Notes: generated by a model not told the origin, from the letters alone. A stretch of 64,000 bases of DNA from Haloplanus litoreus (GCF_042677945.1 NZ_JBHUDN010000003.1); one strand, 5' to 3'; shown: positions 1 through 8,979, counted from the first letter of the stretch. Made by a program: numbers and translations.

Positions 1-959
1 GCTTCGAGTAACTCGGTGTACCGGTTGCGGACGGTCACCTCCGAGACGTCGCTCACCGAACAGACCTCCTTTTGCGTCACCTTCTCGCCTTCGAGGATGG
101 ACGCGGCGTAGAGCGCCGCGGCCGCGAGACCGACGGGACTCTTGCCGCTGTGGACGCCGCTCTCCATGCCCTCCTCGAGGAGCGAACGAGCACGGCTCTT
201 CGTCTCGCCGTCCAGGTCGAGGTCAGAGGCGAAACGTGGCAGGTACTCGAGCGGGTTAGCGGGTTCGATGGCGAGTCCGAGTTCGCGGACGATGTACCGG
301 TAGGCCCGCGAAAACTCCTTGCGCCCGACCCGACTGACGGGTTCGAACTCGTCGAGGCTTCGCGGCACGGACGCCTGCCGGGCGGCGGCGTAGAGCGACG
401 CCGTCGCCATCGCCTCGATTGAGCGGCCGCGCAGCAAGTCGTCTTCGAGTGCGCGTCGGTAGACGACACTCGCCGTCTCGCGGACGTTCTCGGGCAATCC
501 GAGCGCGGAGGACATCCGGTCGATTTCGCCGAGTGCCTGCTTCAGGTTGCGCTCCTGGGCGCTCTTCGACCGGAAGCGCTCGTCCCAGGTTCGGAGTCGC
601 TGGAGCTTTCGGCGTTTGCTCCCGTCGATGGTCCGCCCCTTGGCGTCCCGGTCCTGCCAGTCGATGACCGACGAGAGGCCGTCGTCGTGGAGGAGTTTCG
701 TCGTCGGCGCGCCGACGCGGCTCTTCTGAGCGCGTTCGCTGGAGTCGAAGGCGCGCCACTCGGGGCCGTGGTCGATTTCGTCCTCCTCGACCACGAGGCC
801 ACACGACTCACACACCGTCTCGCCGTGTGACTCGTCGACGACGAGGGCGGCGTCACACTCCGGGCAGACGTGTTCTGCCGTCTCTTCTTCCTCGCGGGCT
901 TCGGTCGTCGTGTACTGTTCCCCGCCGATCTCTCGGTGGGTTTGGGGCTGCTGGCTCAT
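1..959 (-). CDS. tfb: Transcription initiation factor IIB (TFB), 3' end cut by window edge
   Basis: General transcription factor that binds TATA-bound TBP and the BRE and recruits RNA polymerase. About 319 residues are visible and the family is about 320-330 long, so only the last few are missing. The start MSQQPQTHREIGGEQ is ATG at 959. An N-terminal zinc ribbon shows CPEC...CESCGLV, followed by the B-finger/linker and two cyclin-like repeats (SIEAMATASLYAAARQ and SPVGLAAAALYAAS). The last visible residues are the helix-turn-helix VSDVSEVTVRNRYTELLE. Reading leftwards from the start, a TATA-like stretch (complement of about 1021-1030) would give a 5' leader of several tens of bases. Haloarchaea usually carry several TFB paralogues; which one this is cannot be told from the sequence. 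Confidence 0.95.
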   Translation of the reverse strand, partial: MSQQPQTHREIGGEQYTTTEAREEEETAEHVCPECDAALVVDESHGETVCESCGLVVEEDEIDHGPEWRAFDSSERAQKSRVGAPTTKLLHDDGLSSVIDWQDRDAKGRTIDGSKRRKLQRLRTWDERFRSKSAQERNLKQALGEIDRMSSALGLPENVRETASVVYRRALEDDLLRGRSIEAMATASLYAAARQASVPRSLDEFEPVSRVGRKEFSRAYRYIVRELGLAIEPANPLEYLPRFASDLDLDGETKSRARSLLEEGMESGVHSGKSPVGLAAAALYAASILEGEKVTQKEVCSVSDVSEVTVRNRYTELLE

Positions 960-1154
960 GATTGTCGAGGGCGGCACGAGGCCGCGGTTGCCGCTTCCAT
1001 CACCCTGTAGGATTGGTAGTATCTTAATAGTTTCTACTGTGTTTTGATTCCAATAGAAACAACTCGTGTGGGGAGTCACCAACTGGCTCGACCCGGACCC
1101 GACTCTTTTTGGTGGTGTCATCCTTACCCGGGAGCGACACGGGAGACGCTCGTC

Positions 1155-1967
1155 GTGACTCAACACACATCTTCGGACGCCGGCGTCGACTCACTCGTCG
1201 AGGAGGCGGTGAGAACGCTCCGGACGTTCGAACTCACCGAGTACGAGGCGAAATGTTTCGTCGCGCTCACGCGCTTGCGCGAGGGCACGGCCAAGGAAGT
1301 GAGCGAGGTGGCCGACGTTCCACGTGCGCGCATCTACGACAGTATGGACGCGCTTCAGGATCGTGGTCTCGTCAGCGTTCAGGAGTCGAAACCCCGCCGA
1401 TTCCGGGCCGTCTCCCCCCGAGAATCGGTCGAACTCCTGGAACAGGAGGCCCAGACCCGACTCGACCGACTCGGGGGTATTCTCCCACGACTCGGCTCGC
1501 CGGATCGCTCCTCGGGCGCCGGCGAGGTCTGGACGATGGAGGGCGAAACGGCCGTCTCGGAGCGCCTCGCCACTCTCGTCGGGAACGCGGACGACGAGGT
1601 GTTGTTCGCCGTCGCCGTCGAGGCGCTTCTCGGCGACGACCTGACCGAGGCCCTCGCCGACGCCGCCGACCGGGGCGTCGACGTGGTGATCGGCTCACCC
1701 GACGAGTCGATCCGCGAGCGCCTGACCGACGCAGTCGACGGCGCCGACGTGGTCGAAACCTGGACTTGGTGGGAGTCCGTCCCCATCGAGGCCGGCGCCG
1801 TCACGAGCGTGTGCATGGTCGACGGCGACGCCTTGCTCGTCAGCGCGGACGCCGCGACCGATCTACCCGGGGTTCGCAAACACCGCGCCGTCTGGACAGA
1901 CAGCGCCGAGGCACCCGTCGTCGGCCTGATGCGTCCCCTCCTCGCGACGGCCGTTCGCGGCGACTAG
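1155..1967 (+). CDS. TrmB-family transcriptional regulator
   Basis: Predicted DNA-binding regulator of about 270 residues. The N-terminal winged helix matches the TrmB pattern: ALTRLREGTAKEVSEVADVP, then RARIYDSMDALQDRGLVSVQ. The C-terminal half (TMEGETAVSERLATLVGNAD onward) resembles the effector or phospholipase-D-like domain that haloarchaeal TrmB proteins use to sense metabolites. I place the start at GTG 1155 (MTQHTSSDAG) because the upstream 37 in-frame codons look non-coding (WWCHPYPG). An in-frame ATG at 1044 exists but is less likely. The stop overlaps the panB stop tail to tail within CTAG, so the two genes are convergent. The effector is unknown. Confidence 0.85.
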   Translation: MTQHTSSDAGVDSLVEEAVRTLRTFELTEYEAKCFVALTRLREGTAKEVSEVADVPRARIYDSMDALQDRGLVSVQESKPRRFRAVSPRESVELLEQEAQTRLDRLGGILPRLGSPDRSSGAGEVWTMEGETAVSERLATLVGNADDEVLFAVAVEALLGDDLTEALADAADRGVDVVIGSPDESIRERLTDAVDGADVVETWTWWESVPIEAGAVTSVCMVDGDALLVSADAATDLPGVRKHRAVWTDSAEAPVVGLMRPLLATAVRGD

Positions 1968-2731
1968 GGAAAGTCGCCGTCCTCAACGGCCTCCCGGTAC
2001 GCCGTCACCGCGTCTTCGATTTCTCCGCGCGCGTCGCCGAACTCCGCAGCGAACGGCGGTGCCGACTCGGAGAGTCCGATCACGTCAGTCAGCACGAGCA
2101 CCTGGCCGTCCGTCTCCGGACCGGCGCCGATGCCGATCACCGGGATGTCGAGGGCCGCGGTTACCTCCGCGGCCAGGTCGCCGGGCACGTGTTCGAGCAC
2201 CAGCGAGAACGCCCCCGCCGCCTCGTGTCTCTCCGCGAGTTCGCGGATCTCCTCGGCGGCCGCCTCGGTCGTCCCCTGACGGCTGTAGCCGACTTGGTTG
2301 AGCCGCTGGGGTGTCAACCCGAGGTGGGCCATCACCGGGATACCGAGGTTGACGAGGCGCTCGGTCAACGCGACCGTGTGCGGCCCCGATTCGAGTTTGA
2401 CGGCGTTCGCGCCCGCGTCTTTCACGAGTCGTCCCGCGTTCTCGACGCCCGCGCCGTCGGTCGTGCCGTAGCTCATGAAGGGCATGTCGGCGACGACGAG
2501 TGCGTCCTCCGCCGCCCGAGCCACTGCGCCGGTGTGACTCGCCATTTCCTCGACCGTCACGGGAAGCGTCGAGTCGTAGCCGAGGACGGCGTTGCCCATG
2601 CTGTCGCCGACCAGAATCAGATCGATTCCGGCCGCGTCGACGATACCCGCCGTCGGCGCGTCGTACGCCGTCAACATCGTCAGCGGTTCCCCGTCCGCCG
2701 ACGCCTGCCGAATCTCCTGTACCGTTGGCAT
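1964..2731 (-). CDS. panB: 3-methyl-2-oxobutanoate hydroxymethyltransferase
   Basis: Makes ketopantoate from 2-oxoisovalerate and a one-carbon folate/pterin donor, the first committed step towards pantothenate and CoA. It has 255 residues, close to the usual 260-270. Signatures: TMLTAYDAPTAGIVDAAGID at the N-terminus, the metal-binding LVGDSMGN loop, KLESG with the catalytic region following (VMAHLGLTPQ), and the C-terminal IPVIGIGAGPETDGQVLVL. It is a TIM-barrel cytoplasmic enzyme. It lies 39 bases downstream of the panE-like gene on the same strand, so the two successive steps (ketopantoate formation and reduction) are probably co-transcribed. Confidence 0.96.
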   Translation of the reverse strand: MPTVQEIRQASADGEPLTMLTAYDAPTAGIVDAAGIDLILVGDSMGNAVLGYDSTLPVTVEEMASHTGAVARAAEDALVVADMPFMSYGTTDGAGVENAGRLVKDAGANAVKLESGPHTVALTERLVNLGIPVMAHLGLTPQRLNQVGYSRQGTTEAAAEEIRELAERHEAAGAFSLVLEHVPGDLAAEVTAALDIPVIGIGAGPETDGQVLVLTDVIGLSESAPPFAAEFGDARGEIEDAVTAYREAVEDGDFP

Positions 2732-2770
2732 CGTCCCGCGAATCGGCCGCCGGGGAATTAACGGTACCCC

Positions 2771-3676
2771 TTATTCGACCCCGGCGCCCGCTTCCCAGCC
2801 ACGAATCAGCGTCGCGAGCGTCCGGTTGACCGGGACCGACTCCTCCAACTCCTCGGCCCGGTCGACCACGTAGCCGTTGATCGCGTCGATTTCCGTCCGC
2901 CGGCTGTCGGTCACGTCCTGCAGCATCGACGAGCGATTCCGCTCCGTCTCGTGAACCACCTCCGCGATGGACTCCCGCACCGTCGCGTCCGAGAGGGACG
3001 CGCCGTCGGCACGCGCGACCCCCGCCGTCTCGACGCCCGCGGCCGTCGCCAGATCGGCCAGTTCCCCTGGCGGCGCCAGCGCCCCGTTCTCGACCCGGGC
3101 CAGTGCCGTAACGGGGTTGATCGCCGCGTTGACCGCCAGTTTCTCCCAGAGCCGTCCCCGGGCGTCGGTCGTCACCGTGGCGTCGAGGTCGGCCGCGCGA
3201 AACGCGGCGACGACCCGCTCCGCCGTCTCGACGTCGTCCTCTGGACGCCAGGGGCCGACCGTGAGCCGTCCCCTCCCGAGCCACTCGACGTGACCGGGAC
3301 CGGCCAGTCGCGCCCCGTAGGTCGCCGTCCCGGCGAGCACCGTGCCGTCGAGGTGGGCGGCGAGGACGTCCTCGTTGCCCATGCCGTTCTGGAGCGAACA
3401 GACGGCGTCGACGTCACCGGTCGCGAGGGTGCGGGCGGCCTCCTCGGTGTCGGAGGCTTTGACCGTCACGACGGCGAGATCCGCGCTCACTTCCGTGCCG
3501 TCCGTCGTCGCCGCCGGGTGGACGTCGACCGTCTCCACGCCCGTAATCCGGAGCCCGTCGCGTCGGACCTCACCGACGTGTGGCTCCCGACCGACGAGCG
3601 TCACCTCGTGGGTCCGGGAGAGCAGTCCGCCGAGGAGGCTTCCGAGGCTTCCGGCGCCGAAGATCAGGATGTCCAT
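2771..3676 (-). CDS. panE: 2-dehydropantoate 2-reductase
   Basis: NAD(P)H-dependent reduction of ketopantoate to pantoate. The protein has 301 residues. The Rossmann start MDILIFGAGSLGSLLGGLLS gives the GxGxxG motif. The catalytic Lys region is LWEKLAVNAAINPVTALARV, and the C-terminal helical domain has TEIDAINGYVVDRAEE, matching the family E-I-D-x-x-N-G signature. I chose ATG 3676 over an upstream in-frame codon at 3712 because the Rossmann strand begins exactly here. It sits just upstream of panB in the same direction, which supports the pantothenate assignment over a generic ketoacid reductase. Confidence 0.93.
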   Translation of the reverse strand: MDILIFGAGSLGSLLGGLLSRTHEVTLVGREPHVGEVRRDGLRITGVETVDVHPAATTDGTEVSADLAVVTVKASDTEEAARTLATGDVDAVCSLQNGMGNEDVLAAHLDGTVLAGTATYGARLAGPGHVEWLGRGRLTVGPWRPEDDVETAERVVAAFRAADLDATVTTDARGRLWEKLAVNAAINPVTALARVENGALAPPGELADLATAAGVETAGVARADGASLSDATVRESIAEVVHETERNRSSMLQDVTDSRRTEIDAINGYVVDRAEELEESVPVNRTLATLIRGWEAGAGVE

Positions 3677-3879
3677 GGCTCCCTCGTCCTGCCGGTCGGG
3701 CGGACTCGCCACTCCCCGGACGGCCGGAACTGCGAGACGCCTCTCGCTCCCGGCCGGACGGCGTCTGCAGCCTCCGCCGGCGTACTCGACGCGACGAACG
3801 CGACTCGTGTCATTCTCGATGCACTCGCGGGACAGTTCTCCGCGCGGTCAAATGAGTGTTGGTACCGTGCGAAAGGTCC

Positions 3880-4567
3880 TGTTCAGATTAGCTGATTCCA
3901 TGCGAAGGCGAACGATCTGAGCCACTCGTTTGCAGTTTCTGCTTCGGCGTTGCTAAAACAGTTCTAGAAACTGGTAGTTCTACGTTTTACTTCGCGAAAG
4001 ACACGTTCGACGCTGTTCCGATTTCCGTGGCGTTCATATCTGAAATCGAGGCCGTGGCGACGGCACGCGTCGTTTAGTGGTGTCGCGCCATCGACGAGAA
4101 ACACGGCGTCGTCAACGTTGTGTTTCTCGCGCAATTCACGGAAGAACGAGTAAGCAATAACGTTAGTTCTCGTCGGTTCAAGCTTTGTATGGAGTAATTC
4201 GTTCGTCTCCGGATCAACCGCAGCGTACAGCCAATACCGCTCGTCATTGAGTCGGATCACCGTTTCATCAACCGCAACGTGATCCGGGCTTCGACCCTCT
4301 TCGGGCTGTAGATCTGCCTTGTGAACCCAGTTGTGAACGGTGGATCGTGCCCGCTCAACACCAAATATCTCAAGAATAGAGACAGTATTCGAGAGTGATA
4401 GTCCGGCAAGATGGAGCTGAATACTGAGCTTCATCAACAGCCGCGGTGTTGCCTCTCGTTCCACAAAACCTAACTCGATTCGGTCGATACACCCGTTGAG
4501 GCTAGCGTTTTCGGGCATAGAACACTCAAAAAACGCTACGCCTCACCTTTCAATCCTTATCTGAACA
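3880..4567 (-). mobile_element. IS6-type insertion sequence with imperfect terminal inverted repeats
   Basis: The transposase gene is bracketed by a 12-base inverted repeat with one mismatch: tgttcagattag at 3880-3891, and the complement of tgttcagataag at 4556-4567. Inside both ends a second short match (gatt) follows with a 2-base offset. IS6 elements usually make 8-bp target duplications. I could not find a convincing one, so either the true ends extend a few bases outward or the copy is old. The outer boundaries are therefore approximate. It lies between panE and an unknown gene, and neither recognisable gene is interrupted. Confidence 0.75.
3883..4518 (-). pseudogene. IS6-family transposase with premature amber stop
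   Basis: DDE transposase of the haloarchaeal IS6 type. The core is normal: HTH region (LAGLSLSNTVSILEIFGVER), first catalytic Asp in DHVAVDETVIRL, second in AVFLVDGATPLNDACRRHGL, and Glu in NSVERVFREVKRR. Translation stops at a TAG (3964-3966) after RRTTSF. Reading through it in the same frame gives NCFSNAEAETANEWLRSFA then FAWNQLI and a TGA at 3883-3885. That is exactly the C-terminus expected for a full-length transposase of about 211 residues. The gene therefore carries a single nonsense codon and no frameshift. Loss of the last 27 residues probably inactivates it. Confidence 0.85.
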
Positions 4568-4621
4568 CGAGGCCCGACCCACGGCCGAGAGTTAAGTGGA
4601 CGCGCACCGACGGCCGAACGG

Positions 4622-5152
4622 ATGGGTGTCGAAGGGTTCGTCTGCTGGACGGCGCAGTCGGTCGAGGACCGGGCGGAGTTGCGACGCGTACTGAACGCGC
4701 AGTTGTCGTCGGGGACACGGGCACTGCGGCAGGCCCGGGAGTCGGGACTCGTCGACGGAACGACCCTGCGACCGGCGGGACTGGCCGCGGCGCAGGCGTT
4801 CGCCGAGCGGAGCGAACTGCCGATGCCGGGACCGGCGGCGGCCATCGCGGACTTCGGCGCGTTACTCGACGCGCTGGATCGGGTGGCGGCGACGGGGGAG
4901 AAACTCACCGCCGAGAGCGTCCCGGCCGAGTTCGACCACGTCACGCCGTCGGTGGATCGGTTCGACCGCGAGTACCACACGGTCAACGTGGCGCGGACGT
5001 ACCCCGACGGGGCGGAGGTGGAACTCAACTACCGGTCGCGGGACCCGAGTCACGCCGGCGAGACGAAACCCAACCGGTCGAGTGCGATCCTCTGGTTGCG
5101 CGGCGACGTCGACCGACCGTACGAACACCGGGTCGAGTGGATCGAGGATTAG
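4622..5152 (+). CDS. Conserved haloarchaeal protein of unknown function
   Basis: A 176-residue soluble acidic protein that I do not recognise as a named family. The N-terminal 65 residues are helical and Ala/Leu/Arg rich (VEDRAELRRVLNAQLSSGTR). The C-terminal third looks like a beta-rich domain (REYHTVNVARTYPDGAEVEL, then SSAILWLRGDVDRPYEHRVE). There is no signal peptide or membrane segment. The start ATG at 4622 lies about 28 bases after a TATA-like gagttaag (near 4589), which fits leaderless transcription. Its stop overlaps the mvaD stop tail to tail by 4 bases. The IS6 element sits just upstream. Confidence 0.75.
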   Translation: MGVEGFVCWTAQSVEDRAELRRVLNAQLSSGTRALRQARESGLVDGTTLRPAGLAAAQAFAERSELPMPGPAAAIADFGALLDALDRVAATGEKLTAESVPAEFDHVTPSVDRFDREYHTVNVARTYPDGAEVELNYRSRDPSHAGETKPNRSSAILWLRGDVDRPYEHRVEWIED

Positions 5153-6117
5153 AACAGCGCCTCGGACTCGGGTCGGACTTCGGCCGGCCCGCCGACCTCC
5201 CAGATCTCGGTCTCGACACCACAGTCGGCGACGGCCGACTCGACGCGGTCGACGTAGTTCGCCGTCGTGTTGACGTAGACGCTCGCGCCCGTGTCCGTCG
5301 AGAAGAAGACCGGCACGTCCTCCTCGCGGAGCGCGCGGACGGCGTTGAAGACGGCGATGGTTCGGGGCTGCCAGTACACCCAGCCGGCGGGTCCGGTCAT
5401 CGTCGTCGCAGCGAGCGAGAGGGAGTCGTGTTCCGCGAGTTCGAACGCGCGTTCGAACTCCGCGTTCCGTAGCGCGTCACGCATCTCGGCGATCTGTCCG
5501 TGGATGTGAGCCATCCGCGCCTGGAACATGTGGCTGTCCGCGGCTTCCTCGTGGGCCTGTTCGGTCTCCTTGTACGACGGCACCAGCGCGGCGACGATCC
5601 GCAAGTCGTCTTCGAGGTCGGTCTCGATGCGCTCGGAGCGACAGTCGGCGTCGTTGAGACCGGTGTGGAGGTGCGAGAACGCCCCGGTGACGGCGCGGGC
5701 GGCCGAGGACGACCCGCGGCGGGCGATGGTCGAGATTTCGGGCCGGGAGAGACCGAGGTCGGCGGCGGCGGAAAGCGCCATCGCGGCCGCCGCGAACCCC
5801 GACGAGGAGGAGCCGAAGCCGACGTTCGACTGGAAGGAGTTCTCGCTCTCCAGACGGACTGGGGCGTCGATCCCCGCGCGCTCGCGAACGTGGTCGACGA
5901 CCGCGTCGATGCGTTCGGCGCCCCGTCCGTCGACGGGGTCACCGTCGACGACGTAGACGTCCTCGTCGGTCGCGCCGAACTCGGCGGTCGTGATGGTCCG
6001 GCTGGGCGCCGTACAGACGCTGATGCTGTCGTGATACGGGAGTCGCAGTTCGGGGTCGCGCATCCCGTGGTACTTCACCAGCCCCTGGATCGGGTGGGCC
6101 GTCGCGGTCGCCTTCAT
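5149..6117 (-). CDS. mvaD: Phosphomevalonate (diphosphomevalonate-type) decarboxylase
   Basis: GHMP-kinase-fold enzyme of isoprenoid synthesis, 322 residues. In Haloferax volcanii the orthologue decarboxylates mevalonate phosphate to isopentenyl phosphate (alternative mevalonate route), so this product is probably the same; that is family knowledge, not visible here. Start MKATATAHPIQGLVKYHGMR; the phosphate-binding loop is FQSNVGFGSSSSGFAAAAMA; the later conserved segments are RRGSSSAARAVTGAFSH and PVFFSTDTGASVYVN. I used ATG 6117 because the long upstream extension is antisense to the lipoprotein gene and contains no domain. It is convergent with the 4622-5152 gene. The polyprenyl synthase at the right end of the window uses the same pathway's product. 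Confidence 0.93.
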   Translation of the reverse strand: MKATATAHPIQGLVKYHGMRDPELRLPYHDSISVCTAPSRTITTAEFGATDEDVYVVDGDPVDGRGAERIDAVVDHVRERAGIDAPVRLESENSFQSNVGFGSSSSGFAAAAMALSAAADLGLSRPEISTIARRGSSSAARAVTGAFSHLHTGLNDADCRSERIETDLEDDLRIVAALVPSYKETEQAHEEAADSHMFQARMAHIHGQIAEMRDALRNAEFERAFELAEHDSLSLAATTMTGPAGWVYWQPRTIAVFNAVRALREEDVPVFFSTDTGASVYVNTTANYVDRVESAVADCGVETEIWEVGGPAEVRPESEALF

Positions 6118-6207
6118 GCCCGAAAGGGTGTCGGACGGGCGCATAAACGTCCCGGAACGGGCGGGAGAGCGGGGCAGGTATAAGAGCCGCCGGACCGAGG
6201 GGACGGT

Positions 6208-7092
6208 ATGCCGTGTGTCTCTCGACGGCGGTTTCTCGAAGCGGCGGGCGCCGCGAGCGTGTTCGCACTCGCGGGCTGTTCGGGCGACACCGACACCGGC
6301 GACGCGACGCCGACACCGACGCCGACGCGAACGGCCAGGGCCACGCCGACGCCGACGCCGACGCCGCGAGCTCCGTCGAGCGAGACGGTCGGGTTCGCGG
6401 CGATGCTCGACCGGACGCCCACTCACCCCGAGATGCCCGACGCCTCCTACGTGTGGGCACGCTACGTGGACGCGGAGGGGTTGCTCTCGGGCGTCGACGA
6501 CGACACCGTCGGCCGGCGACTCCGGCAAGGGTGGCTGGGAGCGGGTCCGCCGAAGTACGCCGAGACGGACGCGTTCGAACTCGTCCACGTCCAGCCCGGA
6601 GCGCTCTCGAACGTGACGCTCGGCCGCGGCGAGTTCTCGACGGCGACTGCCGTCGAGGGGATGATCGGCGACGGCTGGACCCGGCTGGACGACGGGGGCG
6701 ACGGATACTCGCTTCTGGAGCACGGCGGCTACACGGCCGCCGTCGGCGAGCGACGCTGGATCGTCGTGAGCGCGGCCGACGTGGGACTGATCGAGTCGCT
6801 CACTGCGGCCGTCGAGTCCGATCCGCTCGTGGATCACCTCACCGACGTTGACGTAGCGGCGGTGTCGCGTGCGAGCGAGGAGACCGGCAGTTACCACGTC
6901 GTCGAGCGGTCGGTGCCGGGCGACTACGCGGCGGGCATCACGGTCGACTACGCGCCGTATCGCTTCCCAGTCGGCGTGTTACACTACGCGACCGACCGGG
7001 AGTCGCCGTCGTGGGAGCGGGTCGAACGACGGTTCGAGACCCAGATCGCTGGCGAGCTTCGGGCCGTGGATTTCGGCGACGACTTCGGGTAG
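6208..7092 (+). CDS. Tat-exported lipoprotein of unknown function
   Basis: 294 residues. The N-terminus has a twin-arginine signal (RRRFLEAAGAASVFALAGCS) with a lipobox L-A-G-C, so the protein is probably exported folded and anchored by a lipid on Cys. After it comes a low-complexity Thr-Pro linker (DATPTPTPTRTARATPTPTP), encoded by near-repetitive acgccgac units at about 6306-6372. The remaining 230 residues form a globular domain (for example AMLDRTPTHPEMPDASYVWA and DYAAGITVDYAPYRFPVGVL) that I do not recognise. It is divergent from mvaD with about 90 bases between them. The Thr-Pro linker is typical of haloarchaeal surface lipoproteins. Confidence 0.88.
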   Translation: MPCVSRRRFLEAAGAASVFALAGCSGDTDTGDATPTPTPTRTARATPTPTPTPRAPSSETVGFAAMLDRTPTHPEMPDASYVWARYVDAEGLLSGVDDDTVGRRLRQGWLGAGPPKYAETDAFELVHVQPGALSNVTLGRGEFSTATAVEGMIGDGWTRLDDGGDGYSLLEHGGYTAAVGERRWIVVSAADVGLIESLTAAVESDPLVDHLTDVDVAAVSRASEETGSYHVVERSVPGDYAAGITVDYAPYRFPVGVLHYATDRESPSWERVERRFETQIAGELRAVDFGDDFG

Positions 7093-7154
7093 CCGACGGG
7101 TGCGTACCCGTCTCGTCCGACGGTTTAAATAGTCGGTCACCGTACAGATCGTGT

Positions 7155-7775
7155 ATGACGACCTCCGAGAGCGGAGAGGCTGGCGCCGCCGACGGTGCCG
7201 AAACCGCAGAGGAGGCGGAGCGGACCTACGCGGTGGTCCTCGACTACCTGCCACACGGCCGGCCGGGAGACGACCGGCCGCAGTACCAGAAGTCGCCGCT
7301 GGCGTATGCGCTCGGGGAGTCGGCGTTTCGACTCCTCGAACTCACGCTGGCCGACGAGGCGGACGTGGGTATCGGCGACCGCATCGTGATCGACCCCGCG
7401 GACGAGCGGGAGGCAGTCGACCGAATCCGTGACGTGACGTACGACGACCTCTCGAACGCCGCCCACTCCGAACTGGAGTACGGGGTCGAAGAGATCGTGG
7501 ACCGTCACGAACGGCGGTTCGTCGACTTCTACAACGACGCCCAACCGATCACTCTCCGACTCCACCAACTCAACCTCCTGCCAGGAATCGGCAAGAAACT
7601 CCGCAACGACGTGTTGGACGAGCGCAAGCGCGCGCCGTTCGAGAGTTTCGACGAACTGGAGGATCGGATCGCGGGGCTCCACGATCCGAAGGACGTCCTC
7701 GTCGACCGGATTCTGGAAGAACTCCGCGACGAGGACCTCAAGTACCGAACCTTCGTGGGCGAGCAGTCGGACTGA
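7155..7775 (+). CDS. DUF655 family protein (RNA-binding, HhH domain)
   Basis: 206 residues. An acidic N-terminal tail is followed by a beta-barrel-like region (YAVVLDYLPHGRPGDDRPQY) and the C-terminal helix-hairpin-helix LHQLNLLPGIGKKLRNDVLD, then FESFDELEDRIAGLHDPKDV. DUF655 proteins are archaeal, and family knowledge suggests nucleic-acid binding. They are usually encoded next to rsmA, as here. I use ATG 7155 rather than an upstream in-frame codon because that extension overlaps the end of the lipoprotein gene. A TATA-like ggtttaaat lies just before it (about 7121-7130). It probably acts in translation or rRNA maturation, inferred from context. Confidence 0.88.
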   Translation: MTTSESGEAGAADGAETAEEAERTYAVVLDYLPHGRPGDDRPQYQKSPLAYALGESAFRLLELTLADEADVGIGDRIVIDPADEREAVDRIRDVTYDDLSNAAHSELEYGVEEIVDRHERRFVDFYNDAQPITLRLHQLNLLPGIGKKLRNDVLDERKRAPFESFDELEDRIAGLHDPKDVLVDRILEELRDEDLKYRTFVGEQSD

Positions 7776-7844
7776 TCGTCGCCACACCGGAGTCATGTGC
7801 GTCGTTCGTCCACGTGCGCGAGCGCCCCGGGGCCGTCGCCGAGC

Positions 7845-8063
7845 ATGAACGTTGGTCTCGTCCTGACCGGTCTCGTCCTGATCGGCATCGGCGCGGCGAT
7901 GGCCGCCTTTCCTCACGGCGTCCGCAACTTCGTCGGGTCGCGGGAGTGGCAGGAGCACCCGGAGCGGGCCGGACGGAAACAGGAACGCCGCGCCCGAGCG
8001 GTCGGTGGGCTGATCGGCTTCGGACTGGGGTGTCCGACGCTGCTGGCCGGGCTGACGCTGTGA
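7845..8063 (+). CDS. Small two-helix membrane protein
   Basis: 72 residues beginning MNVGLVLTGLVLIGIGAAMA. One hydrophobic helix covers residues 1-20. An amphipathic basic stretch follows (WQEHPERAGRKQERRARAV), then a second hydrophobic segment (GGLIGFGLGCPTLLAGLTL) at the C-terminus. No family is recognised. It lies between DUF655 and rsmA in the same direction, so it is probably part of that transcription unit. ATG 7845 is preferred to an earlier in-frame codon because the upstream residues are Ser/Pro/Arg rich and the helix begins at this Met. Confidence 0.65.
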   Translation: MNVGLVLTGLVLIGIGAAMAAFPHGVRNFVGSREWQEHPERAGRKQERRARAVGGLIGFGLGCPTLLAGLTL

Positions 8064-8130
8064 CCGGTCCGCGTCGACGGCCGCCAGGGGAAACGGGAAA
8101 TTTACCCGGGTTGGTGCGCTATCGAAGACG

Positions 8131-8979
8131 ATGACAGGGTCCCGTTCACCGGATCGACTGCTCGGGCGGGCTGGAGTGAGCGGTAACCCCGACCGCGATC
8201 AGCATTTCCTCGTCGACGAGCGCGTCCTCGACCGTTTGCCGACGTACCTGCCGGACGACGCGGACCGGAGTCACGTACTCGAAGTGGGCGGCGGAACCGG
8301 TGCGCTCACCGACCGCTTGCTGGCGACGAGCGACCGTGTGACGGTAGTCGAGCGCGACCCGGAGCTCGCGGCCTTCCTGGAGACGGAGTTCGCCGAGGCG
8401 GTCGCCGCCGGCCGGCTGACCGTCCTCGAGGGCGACGCGCTCGACGTCGACCTGCCCGACGCCACCGCGAGCGTCTCGAACCTACCTTACGGCGTCTCCA
8501 GCGAAATCACGTTCCGCCTCCTGCCGCTCGGGATTCCGACCGTCCTCATGTTCCAACGGGAGTTCGCCGAACGCATGGCCGCCGAGACGGGGACCGACGA
8601 GTACGGCCGGCTGTCGGTGAGCGCGGGGCATTACGCCGACGTGGAGGTGGTCGAACCGGTCCCTCCGACGGCGTTCTCGCCGCCGCCGGCGGTCGACAGC
8701 GCGGTGGTGCGGACGACGCCGCGGGACCCGGACTACGAAGTCGAGGACGAGGACTTTTTCCTGCGGTTCGTGAAGGCACTGTTCACTCAGCGGCGGAAGA
8801 CGCTGCGGAACGCGGTCCGCAACACCGCCCACATCTCGGGCCTCGACGATCCGGACGCCGTCGTCGCAGCCGCGGACGAGACGCTCATGTCGCGGCGGGC
8901 GGGCGACGTGGCGCCGGACGAGTTCGCCGCGCTCGCGGCCCTCGCGGCCGAACACGGTGGAGGTCGCGACGGTGGCTGA
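8131..8979 (+). CDS. rsmA: 16S rRNA dimethyladenosine transferase
   Basis: SAM-dependent dimethylation of two adjacent adenines in the 3' hairpin of 16S rRNA (KsgA/Dim1), 282 residues. The N-terminal QHFLVDERVLDRL motif and the SAM-binding VLEVGGGTGALTDRLL are typical. The catalytic motif IV is SNLPYGVSSEITFRLL. FSPPPAVDSAVVRTTPR and the C-terminal helical lobe (FVKALFTQRRKTLRNAVRN) complete the match. The end overlaps the mscS start by 23 bases, which implies translational coupling. The order DUF655-rsmA-hemK is common in archaea. Confidence 0.96.
   Translation: MTGSRSPDRLLGRAGVSGNPDRDQHFLVDERVLDRLPTYLPDDADRSHVLEVGGGTGALTDRLLATSDRVTVVERDPELAAFLETEFAEAVAAGRLTVLEGDALDVDLPDATASVSNLPYGVSSEITFRLLPLGIPTVLMFQREFAERMAAETGTDEYGRLSVSAGHYADVEVVEPVPPTAFSPPPAVDSAVVRTTPRDPDYEVEDEDFFLRFVKALFTQRRKTLRNAVRNTAHISGLDDPDAVVAAADETLMSRRAGDVAPDEFAALAALAAEHGGGRDGG

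Noticed and set aside
3964..3966. TAG in the transposase read as pyrrolysine
   Set aside because: Pyrrolysine coding is not known in haloarchaea, and related transposases have an ordinary residue here.
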